In this document: piece after piece, positions 17,552-23,330 of the stretch
Layout: each line of letters begins with the position of its first letter
Position numbering within the stretch: the first letter of the stretch is position 1
DNA from: Nitrospirota bacterium
GTDB taxonomy: Bacteria > UBA2233
Direction: 5' to 3'
DNA: 23,330 nt
NCBI GenBank assembly: GCA_011620345.1
Contig: WOZJ01000016.1
Span: forward strand, 1 to 23,330
Notes under the pieces: model-generated
What the model was told of the DNA's origin: nothing
Seen by the model: only the letters and a program-made list of their open reading frames with translations
Databases searched by the model: none
Position numbers and translations under genes: made by a program

Positions 17552-18777
17552 AGCGTTTTGTCCTTCTCCAGGGCGATGGCATGCCGGATTTGCCCATCGA
17601 GGAAAAAGGCGGCAAAACGGTGCTTGAGCTGGCAAAGACCATCAACCTTGATTTTCTTGCCTCGAGGGGAGAATTTGGCTCGGTCGATACCATTCCTGAA
17701 GGGTTCGAGCCTCAAAGCGACATCGGGAACTTGAGCCTTTTGGGATACGACCCAAAAGAGGTTTACACGGGCCGCTCCCCCATCGAGGCCGCGAGCAAAG
17801 GGATTGTCTTAGGGGATGAGGACGTGGCCTTTCGGCTCAACCTGGTGAGCTTCGATGAGGCCAAGGGCGCTTGGTTTCTAGAGGACTTCAGCGCCGGCCA
17901 TATCGAAGATCGCGATGCCAAAGAGCTTATCCGCGCGCTCCAAGAGGGGTTTAATTCTTCGCTTCCGATTGAAATCCACCCGGGCCTAAGCTACCGCCAC
18001 ATCTTGGTTTGGCGCAACGGGGAAAGCCGATTCGCCCTAAAGCCTCCGCATGACATCCAAGGCCAGCGGGTGGAAGCGTACTTGCCCAAAGGGCCGGGCG
18101 CGGAAGTGCTTACAAGATTGCTCGTGGGGGCAAGGGAGATTTTAAAGTCCCACCCTCTCAACCAGAAGCGGACGGCGGAAGGCAAAATGCCTGCAAACGG
18201 CATCTGGTTGTGGGGACAGGGCAAGGCACCTACGAATATTAAGCCTTTCACCGTGCATGCGGGCCTTCCTGGGGCGGTCATCGCGGCCGTGGACCTCGTC
18301 CGAGGGATCGCAAAGCTGGCCAAGATGCATCTTGTCGAAGTCGAGGGCGCGACGGGGTTTATCGACACGAATTACGCCGGCAAAGGGGAGGCGGTTCTTC
18401 AAGCGCTCGAAGAATACCCGTTCGTATTCCTGCACCTCGAGGCGCCGGACGAGGCCGGGCACATGGGAAGCCTAGAAGAAAAGATTAGGGCGATCGAGCG
18501 CTTCGATGCAGAAATAGTAGGCCGAGTGCTGGATTTTGCCAGAAGGGCGGGCGATATCCGGATTGTCGCGACCTCGGACCATGCAACGCCCTTTGCGCTC
18601 AAAACTCATGCCCCCGGCGCTGTGCCGTTTGCACTCTGGGACCCTGGAATGACCAGAAGCAATAAGCATGCGGTCAAGTTCTGCGAGGCCTCGGCCAAAG
18701 CCTCGTCCGTACGGTACCCATCGGGTCCGGCGCTCTTCTTTCGCCTGCTCGATCGTAATGGCCTGGCAGATTCCTAA
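17548..18777 (+). CDS. ApgM-family protein, probable homoserine kinase (annotated as cofactor-independent phosphoglycerate mutase)
   Basis: This 409-residue protein belongs to the archaeal-type cofactor-independent phosphoglycerate mutase family of the alkaline-phosphatase superfamily. It shows [18 protein letters not shown] (7-23), the phospho-acceptor region [14 protein letters not shown] (56-69; nucleophile Ser57), [42 protein letters not shown], and [19 protein letters not shown], so the two-metal site appears intact. TIGRFAMs defines a subset next to threonine genes (TIGR02535) as a proposed homoserine kinase. Here the gene overlaps thrC by ATGA in an alaC-hom-thrC order with no thrB, which supports that role over glycolysis. 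Family certain, function inferred; both activities remain possible. Confidence 0.8.
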   Translation: MKRFVLLQGDGMPDLPIEEKGGKTVLELAKTINLDFLASRGEFGSVDTIPEGFEPQSDIGNLSLLGYDPKEVYTGRSPIEAASKGIVLGDEDVAFRLNLVSFDEAKGAWFLEDFSAGHIEDRDAKELIRALQEGFNSSLPIEIHPGLSYRHILVWRNGESRFALKPPHDIQGQRVEAYLPKGPGAEVLTRLLVGAREILKSHPLNQKRTAEGKMPANGIWLWGQGKAPTNIKPFTVHAGLPGAVIAAVDLVRGIAKLAKMHLVEVEGATGFIDTNYAGKGEAVLQALEEYPFVFLHLEAPDEAGHMGSLEEKIRAIERFDAEIVGRVLDFARRAGDIRIVATSDHATPFALKTHAPGAVPFALWDPGMTRSNKHAVKFCEASAKASSVRYPSGPALFFRLLDRNGLADS

Positions 18778-18807
18778 ACGAACGAAAGGATTGACCTGGA
18801 GGGGGAC

Positions 18808-19761
18808 ATGGACCGTAACTTGGCGATGGAATTCGTCCGCGTGACCGAGGCCGCGGCGCTGTCGTGTGCACGGCTGATGGGCCGGGGCGACGAACGGGCA
18901 GCGGACCAGGCGGCCACTGAAGCGATGCGCAGGGTTCTTGCTTCTGTCCAAATCAACGGTACGATCGTGATCGGGGAAGGGGAGCGCGATGAAGCGCCCA
19001 TGCTCTACATTGGCGAAAAGGTAGGGACAGGGTCGGGTTCCGAGCTCGATCTGGCCGTGGATCCGCTGGAAGGGACGACGATTTTGGCGACAGGCGGGCC
19101 GAATGCGCTGGCCGTGATCGCGTCCGCCCCAAAGGGGAACCTCTTTCATGCCCCCGACATCTACATGGACAAGATCGCCGTAGGGCCAAAGGCCAAGGGG
19201 GCGGTTGATATCACAAAACCCCCCGCTTGGAATCTAAAGCAAATTGCCGACGCGCTCGGAATGTACATCGAAGACTTGACGGTTGTCATTTTAAACCGGC
19301 CAAGGCACGAAAATCTGATAAAAGAGGTTCGCAAGGCTGGCGCGAGGATCCGCCTGATTGGGGACGGGGACGTTTCGGCGGCGATTGCGACGTGCAGGGA
19401 GGATGCCGACGTGGACGTGCTCATGGGAATCGGCGGCGCTCCGGAGGGTGTGATCGCGGCGGCGGCACTCCAATGCTTCGGCGGCGATTTTCAAGCGGTT
19501 TTTAAGCCTAGGAACGAGCGCGATATAGAGCGGATGCAGAAAATGGGGGTCCGTGACCACGAGAAAGTATACAAGATCGAAGAGCTGGCAAAAGAAAACT
19601 GCCTGTTTGCCGCAACGGGTGTTACTACGGGGGATTTCCTGGAGGGCGTTCGGTACTTCAAGGGAGGCGCCCGTACCCACTCTGTCGTCATGAGGCAAAA
19701 ATCCCGGACGGTCCGCTACATTGAAGCGACCCACTGTTTCGATTTCAAGCCAATATACTAA
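18808..19761 (+). CDS. glpX: Fructose-1,6-bisphosphatase, class II
   Basis: GlpX removes the 1-phosphate of fructose 1,6-bisphosphate in gluconeogenesis; some homologues also act on sedoheptulose 1,7-bisphosphate. The 317-residue length is typical. Metal and catalytic residues are visible: Asp33 in GRGDERAADQAATEAM, Glu57 in VIGEGERDEAPML, Asp85 and Glu88 in LAVDPLEGTT. Further family motifs are NLFHAPDIYMDKIAVGP, LNRPRH, RIRLIGDGDVSAAI, MGIGGAPEGVIAAAAL and FAATGVTTG. A strong GGAGGGGG ribosome site precedes the ATG. The 30-base gap after the apgM homologue is the widest in the string, so a partial break in expression is possible, though I see no terminator. Confidence 0.97.
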   Translation: MDRNLAMEFVRVTEAAALSCARLMGRGDERAADQAATEAMRRVLASVQINGTIVIGEGERDEAPMLYIGEKVGTGSGSELDLAVDPLEGTTILATGGPNALAVIASAPKGNLFHAPDIYMDKIAVGPKAKGAVDITKPPAWNLKQIADALGMYIEDLTVVILNRPRHENLIKEVRKAGARIRLIGDGDVSAAIATCREDADVDVLMGIGGAPEGVIAAAALQCFGGDFQAVFKPRNERDIERMQKMGVRDHEKVYKIEELAKENCLFAATGVTTGDFLEGVRYFKGGARTHSVVMRQKSRTVRYIEATHCFDFKPIY

Positions 19762-19777
19762 TGAAAAAGGGTGTTGC

Positions 19778-20389
19778 ATGCGACTAGCGGTTGAACCGGA
19801 AAGGCCCCACGGAAGGTGGCTTGAGCGTGCCTTAGGGACGCTCAAAGAAGGTGGCATTGTTCTCATTCCCTCCGATTCTGGCTATGGGCTTGCTTGTTCG
19901 GTGTTGAGCCATGCTTCGATCGAGAAGCTAAGACAGGTCAAAGAGCTAGAAACGCAGAAATTTTTAACCCTGTTGTTTCCCGACCTTAAACGAATCGGCG
20001 AGTATGCTCAACTATCCGACTATGCCTTCAAAACAATCAAACGGGCGATCCCAGGGCCCTACACGTTCGTGTTGCAAGCCACAAAGAAAGTCCCAAAGCT
20101 CTTGGACACCAACCAAAGAACCGTCGGCATACGCATTCCGGACCATCCCGTGACCCTTGCGGTGCTCAAGGAGCTCGAAGAACCCCTTGTTCACTCCTCT
20201 TTCCCTTCGGGAGAGGCGTTGTATACCGATCCGGTGGAAATAGAGAATCGCATGAGAAAGCAACTCGACCTACTTTTGGATGTAGGCATTCTCCCCGTTA
20301 CTCCCACGACCGTGGTGGATTTGAGTCAAGAACCCTACATGATCCTTAGACAAGGACAAGGCGATGCATCCTGGATCGTTGGCGCTTAA
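19778..20389 (+). CDS. yciO: YciO-type Sua5/YrdC-family protein
   Basis: This 203-residue protein is of the Sua5/YrdC/YciO fold. The family includes TsaC, which makes threonylcarbamoyl-AMP for the t6A tRNA modification. Its motifs resemble YciO more than TsaC: IPSDSGYGLAC near the N-terminus (YciO has TDSGYAL), the nucleotide-site segment AIPGPYTFVLQATKKVP, GIRIPDHPV and PTTVVDLSQEP near the end. The role of YciO itself is unsettled. The start at 19778 is chosen because an AAAAAGGG site precedes it; a TTG at 19721 would lie inside glpX. It ends within the first codons of the phosphoesterase-like gene (26-base overlap). The threonine-synthesis genes upstream are a suggestive but indirect link to t6A chemistry. 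Confidence 0.85.
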   Translation: MRLAVEPERPHGRWLERALGTLKEGGIVLIPSDSGYGLACSVLSHASIEKLRQVKELETQKFLTLLFPDLKRIGEYAQLSDYAFKTIKRAIPGPYTFVLQATKKVPKLLDTNQRTVGIRIPDHPVTLAVLKELEEPLVHSSFPSGEALYTDPVEIENRMRKQLDLLLDVGILPVTPTTVVDLSQEPYMILRQGQGDASWIVGA

Positions 20390-21566
20390 GGCCGGATTTT
20401 GCCTTTTTTTGGTGTTGTTTGCGGGCGTTGGTCCTCTTGGGGCCATCGATGAAGACGAAATCTTGGCGGGCCCTTACCTCACCAACCTGAGGCCCGCGCA
20501 CGTAACGGTGAACTACGAAGTCAGCCGGCCTGTGCTGGGATGGGTGCAGTTCGATACCGAGGGGCATTTCGACTCGGGATGGAACTACACGCACGGATAC
20601 CCTCCGGAAGATGTCCTTTCCGACATCCACCACATCACGCTGCCAGGGCTCTTAGACGACGAACGGTATTACTACTCGATCACGCTCAAGGACCCAAACG
20701 ACGATCGGGACTACGGGTTTTTCGATTACTCGCTGAAGACGGCTCCAGAGAAAGGCCAGGCCGAGGTCAGCTTCCGAATCGGCGTGTACGGGGATTGCTA
20801 CGGCAACCCATCGCTGCTTAGGCGGGTATCGGACGATATCAGTTCGGAAGACGACATGATCGCGGCATTCTTGGTGGGTGACATCCTTCCTCCCGATTAC
20901 TCCGAAACGGCCTGGAGGGACTTTTTCTACGGCGTGGAGTATCTTGGCGCGGAAAAGGCGATCTTTCCATTAAAGGGCGCCAACGAAGCGAGCGGGGAGG
21001 CTGCCAAAGCGTTCGATCGTTACTTCCCGTTGATAGAAGGCCCGCTGGATACCCCAAAGACCTTTGGCTACCACAGCTTTGATTGGGGGGTTTTGCACTT
21101 GATCGTGCTGGATACGCTCAAGATGGACGAGGCTCAAGCAAGCTGGCTTGAGCAAGACCTCCAGGGTTCCGCCTCAGCGCCATACGTACTCGTTTTCCTC
21201 CATCAACCCGTTGAGGAGCTTGATAGGGGGATGGCAGGAAGGCTCGAGGGGTTGTTTGCCAGGAACAAGGTTTCTGTCGTGTTTTCGGGCGGCGATGGAG
21301 ATTTTCGGCTCGAAGAGCGCTCTGGGGTTCATTATGTCAATACCGGTTCGTTGACACAGCCAGCCCAGGAAAGCCGTCCCGTTCCCTCGGAGGGAAAAGG
21401 GCTTGTCTTGAGAGATGCCATACCTTACGTTTCTTTCCAGGTTGGCGAAGAAGGGGATGTCTGGTTGGAGGTGATCAGCATGGGTAGCCTAAGCCCAGAT
21501 GGCCAGGTGAAGCGCGATCGCAATAGCGTCCAGAAGCTCCAGATTCTGCCTAGAAACGTGCCATAA
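20364..21566 (+). CDS. Exported purple-acid-phosphatase-like protein with degenerate metal site
   Basis: This 400-residue protein starts with a signal peptide (hydrophobic core 8-26, Ala27 near the cleavage site). Residues about 34-127 look like the FnIII-like domain of purple acid phosphatases (GPYLTNLRPAHVTVNYEV; HHITLPGLLDDERYYYSI). Residues about 134-370 follow the calcineurin-like phosphoesterase order: GVYGDCYG (Asp144), FLVGDILP (Asp173), PLKGANEAS where GNHE is expected (205-208), VFLHQPV (His280), and SGGDGDFR where GHxH is expected (309-312). The two aspartates and one His are kept, while the GNHE Asn/His and both GHxH His are gone, so a normal dinuclear centre seems impossible. It may be inactive or differently wired. 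The ATG overlaps yciO by 26 bases, with AAGGACAAGG upstream. Periplasmic or surface location. Confidence 0.7.
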   Translation: MHPGSLALKAGFCLFLVLFAGVGPLGAIDEDEILAGPYLTNLRPAHVTVNYEVSRPVLGWVQFDTEGHFDSGWNYTHGYPPEDVLSDIHHITLPGLLDDERYYYSITLKDPNDDRDYGFFDYSLKTAPEKGQAEVSFRIGVYGDCYGNPSLLRRVSDDISSEDDMIAAFLVGDILPPDYSETAWRDFFYGVEYLGAEKAIFPLKGANEASGEAAKAFDRYFPLIEGPLDTPKTFGYHSFDWGVLHLIVLDTLKMDEAQASWLEQDLQGSASAPYVLVFLHQPVEELDRGMAGRLEGLFARNKVSVVFSGGDGDFRLEERSGVHYVNTGSLTQPAQESRPVPSEGKGLVLRDAIPYVSFQVGEEGDVWLEVISMGSLSPDGQVKRDRNSVQKLQILPRNVP

Positions 21567-21578
21567 CCGGCCAACCCG

Positions 21579-22499
21579 ATGAGATCGTTGGCGTTTCTTG
21601 GGGAAGGCTTAAGGGATGACGGCGCAAACGCGCGGTTTGTGATTCTTTCGTGTCCTTACGAAAGGACTGCCTGCTATTTAAAGGGGACGGCACTGGCCCC
21701 AAGAGAGATTCTCGCGGCCAGTGAGCAGCTGGAACGCTACGACGAGAAGCTTCGCTTTTCGCCTGTCCGGGCAGGGATTCGTACGGCTGAAATCTGGTAC
21801 CCAAACCTTCCTTCGGACGACCCAGAATCCGTGATCGAGGCCTATCGGGGGTTTTTTCGCCGGAAGTTTGACCCTTTGAGCCAAGTGCCCGTCCTCATCG
21901 GAGGAGAACACTCGGTTTCGCTCGCCTTGGTGCCATTGGTTGCCGAGGCCTACCCTGATCTTGGGGTGGTGCTTTTTGACGCTCACGCCGACCTGCGGGA
22001 TTCCTACCAGGGGCTTCGGTTCTCGCACGCCTGCGTATCCAGAAGGCTGCTCGATACGTTTCCCATCGCACAATTTGGCATTCGGAGCTTGAGCGAGGAA
22101 GAGGCGCGCCTTATCGAGCAAAGAAGCCTTTCTGTGGCGTATGCGCATACGCTCAAAGGTGCAGAGGGCTTTATAAAGGCTCTTGACGAGGCGCTGTCCA
22201 AATTACCCCAAAACGTGTACCTTTCGATCGATGTGGACTGCCTCGATGCCTCTGCGATGCCGGATGTCGGAACGCCCGAGCCTTTTGGCCTTTCGATGTT
22301 CGAACTGGAGGCGATGGTCGAAGTTCTGACGAAAAGAAAACGTGTCGTAGGGTTCGATTTGGTGGAACACGCCCCGCTGAGCCCGACCAAGGCGTCTACG
22401 TTTAGCCTTGCAAGGTTTCTTTACAGGACGATCGGGCTCATAGCCATTTCTATGGGCTGGGCATATCCGCCAGAGACCTCCTTTGTTGTCGGAAAATGA
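21579..22499 (+). CDS. speB: Agmatinase (ureohydrolase family)
   Basis: SpeB hydrolyses agmatine to putrescine and urea. The 306-residue protein carries all manganese-ligand motifs of the arginase/agmatinase family: GGEHSVS (His111), FDAHADLRDSY (Asp134, His136, Asp138) and SIDVDCLDAS (Asp218, Asp220). The DLRD.Y.G..SHAC context is agmatinase-like rather than arginase-like. The C-terminal Glu motif is LVEHAPL. It lies 12 bases after the phosphoesterase-like gene and 14 bases before the arginine decarboxylase. With that neighbour it forms a two-step arginine-to-putrescine route, which supports agmatine as the substrate. The ribosome site is weak, so coupling to the upstream gene may help translation. 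Confidence 0.93.
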   Translation: MRSLAFLGEGLRDDGANARFVILSCPYERTACYLKGTALAPREILAASEQLERYDEKLRFSPVRAGIRTAEIWYPNLPSDDPESVIEAYRGFFRRKFDPLSQVPVLIGGEHSVSLALVPLVAEAYPDLGVVLFDAHADLRDSYQGLRFSHACVSRRLLDTFPIAQFGIRSLSEEEARLIEQRSLSVAYAHTLKGAEGFIKALDEALSKLPQNVYLSIDVDCLDASAMPDVGTPEPFGLSMFELEAMVEVLTKRKRVVGFDLVEHAPLSPTKASTFSLARFLYRTIGLIAISMGWAYPPETSFVVGK

Positions 22500-22513
22500 A
22501 GAAGGAAGCGTGC

Positions 22514-23059
22514 ATGGATTTGATTCCTAAGGGCCTGTTCTTTACGAGCGGCGTGGGCATTCACAAAGAGAGGCTCGTTTCGTTCGAGCTCGCGCTCAAA
22601 GATGCCCGCGTAAACCATTTGAACCTTGTGCCCGTCTCGAGCATCGTCCCGCCCGGATGCCAGGTTGTCTCCGCCGATGAGGGGGTAAGACACCTAAAAC
22701 CCGGGGCGGTTACGTTTTGCGTAGCGGCGTGGATCTCGAGCAACGAGCCCGGCCGTACGGTTACGTCGGCCGTTGGGATGTGCAGCCCAAAAGACCAGAC
22801 AATGCACGGATACCTAAGCGAGCACCACGCGTTCGACGAGAGCGAGGAGCTGGCCAAAGAATACGCCGAGTACTTGGCCGCGTTGATGTTCATGAACACC
22901 AACGGGATTCCTGAGGGTACAGGGCTTTCTTGGAGTGCCAACAAAGCCATCTGGATGGAAACCAACCGAATTTTGAGGTTGGAAAGTGTTGTAAAATCTG
23001 CTATAGTGTCGCTTGGAACGTATACGACGGTTTTTGCAGGCGCGATCTTTTTGTGGTAG
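22514..23059 (+). CDS. pdaD: Pyruvoyl-dependent arginine decarboxylase
   Basis: This enzyme decarboxylates arginine to agmatine with a covalent pyruvoyl group formed by self-cleavage, instead of PLP. The 181-residue proenzyme fits the family (M. jannaschii PvlArgDC type). Cleavage should fall between Ser42 and Ser43 in NLVPVSSIVPPG, releasing a beta chain of 42 residues and an alpha chain that begins with pyruvoyl. Other landmarks are FFTSGVGIHKERLVSFE, CVAAWISSNEPGRTVTSAVG, EHHAFDESEELAKEYA, and SWSANKAIWM. The start at 22514 (MDLIPKGLFF) has GAAGGAAG upstream; an in-frame codon at 22496 would overlap speB. It is the last gene of the plus-strand string. Confidence 0.94.
   Translation: MDLIPKGLFFTSGVGIHKERLVSFELALKDARVNHLNLVPVSSIVPPGCQVVSADEGVRHLKPGAVTFCVAAWISSNEPGRTVTSAVGMCSPKDQTMHGYLSEHHAFDESEELAKEYAEYLAALMFMNTNGIPEGTGLSWSANKAIWMETNRILRLESVVKSAIVSLGTYTTVFAGAIFLW
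22979..23007 (+). promoter_or_regulatory. Likely promoter for the terminal lipoprotein gene
   Basis: TTGGAA (22979-22984, 4/6 of -35) and TATAGT (23002-23007, 5/6 of -10) are exactly 17 bases apart, inside the 3' end of the arginine decarboxylase gene. The start would be near 23014, about 100 bases before the ATG at 23112. No hairpin terminator separates this gene from the string, so readthrough may add to its expression. Confidence 0.45.
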
Positions 23060-23111
23060 AACCTTAAATGAGCTGCTTTGTTCATCAACCCAAATTAAAA
23101 AGGGGGAGCTA

Positions 23112-23330
23112 ATGAATCACGGAGTGTTCAAGAAGGTCATGTCGGGTGTGGTAATTGGAGGGTTGGTCATGACGCTCGGGCTTGGCTGCAAGAAGAAAGA
23201 AAAGACCGAGGAGCCCCCCGCCGGAACGGAGCAGTCGGTGCCCATGACCCCGGAGGAAACGCCGAGCGAGCCCCAGGCCCCCTACGGAACGGAGACGCCT
23301 TCAGCCCCGAGTGAGGAGCCAAGCCAGCCG
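23112..23330 (+). CDS. Putative lipoprotein, N-terminal part (cut by the window end)
   Basis: Seventy-three codons are visible before the window ends, with no stop. The N-terminus MNHGVFKKVM is followed by a hydrophobic stretch (about 11-25) and Cys26 in TLGLGC, a slightly off-consensus lipobox (Gly at -3). A charged KKKEKTEE segment follows, then a Pro/Glu/Thr/Ser-rich low-complexity region with repeated E.P.. and PSE.P units, typical of a disordered tether. A good AAGGGGGAG ribosome site lies just upstream. It would be anchored in a membrane by lipidation. No functional domain is visible in the available part. Confidence 0.65.
   Translation, partial: MNHGVFKKVMSGVVIGGLVMTLGLGCKKKEKTEEPPAGTEQSVPMTPEETPSEPQAPYGTETPSAPSEEPSQP

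Noticed and set aside
18792-18797. TTGACC before glpX as a -35 box
   Set aside because: The matching -10 position falls in the glpX ribosome site and first codons with no acceptable box.
18472-19149. 225-codon open frame antisense to the apgM homologue and glpX
   Set aside because: It spans two certain genes on the other strand, is rich in Arg/Pro/His and has no family-like features.
19721-19777. Upstream TTG start for the yciO-like gene
   Set aside because: It lies within the end of glpX and adds 19 residues with no counterpart in the family; the ATG at 19778 has its own ribosome site.

Overview
The window is a compact, moderately GC-rich (high 50s % by eye) bacterial chromosomal segment made almost entirely of housekeeping biosynthesis genes, with a minority of exported proteins of unknown role. 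No rRNA, tRNA, CRISPR, phage or transposon sequence was seen. Signal peptides and the lipoprotein suggest a Gram-negative cell. The alaC-hom-thrC-apgM cluster, a DUF1858 redox-disulfide protein, pyruvoyl-dependent arginine decarboxylase and the full nadABC set resemble what is seen in the former Deltaproteobacteria and nearby phyla (Desulfobacterota, Nitrospirota). That placement is an inference from gene content and is weak.

Region 1 (1-1435): a near-consensus sigma70 promoter with two palindromes at the expected start of transcription precedes two tandem paralogous secreted proteins of an unnamed small beta-rich family. A strong hairpin terminator follows and also separates them from the convergent operon. 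Region 2 (1436-6097, minus strand): a five-gene operon reading exported retropepsin-like aspartic protease, YjbQ-family protein, nadC, nadA, nadB, that is, de novo NAD synthesis from aspartate. Region 3 (6098-6197): a short divergent intergenic stretch.

Region 4 (6198-23059, plus strand): fifteen consecutive co-directional genes with gaps of at most 30 bases and many overlaps. They are a secreted GDPD-like protein, pyrB, pyrC, carA, carB (pyrimidine and carbamoyl phosphate synthesis), a 71-residue DUF1858 protein, alaC, hom, thrC and an apgM homologue (threonine synthesis, with the apgM homologue in the position expected for the missing homoserine kinase), glpX (gluconeogenesis), a YciO-type protein, an exported phosphoesterase-like protein, and speB plus pyruvoyl-dependent arginine decarboxylase (arginine to agmatine to putrescine). 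Region 5 (23112 to the end) is the start of a Pro/Glu/Thr-rich lipoprotein with its own likely promoter inside the preceding gene.

The most unusual observations are that the two exported phosphoesterase-fold proteins embedded in this long metabolic gene string have both lost canonical catalytic or metal-binding residues. The GDPD-like protein has lost four of the five key residues, and the calcineurin-like protein lacks the GNHE and GHxH motifs. They look like secreted pseudoenzymes or enzymes with rebuilt active sites. The remainder is ordinary core metabolism, and I saw no clear undescribed defence or mobile system.
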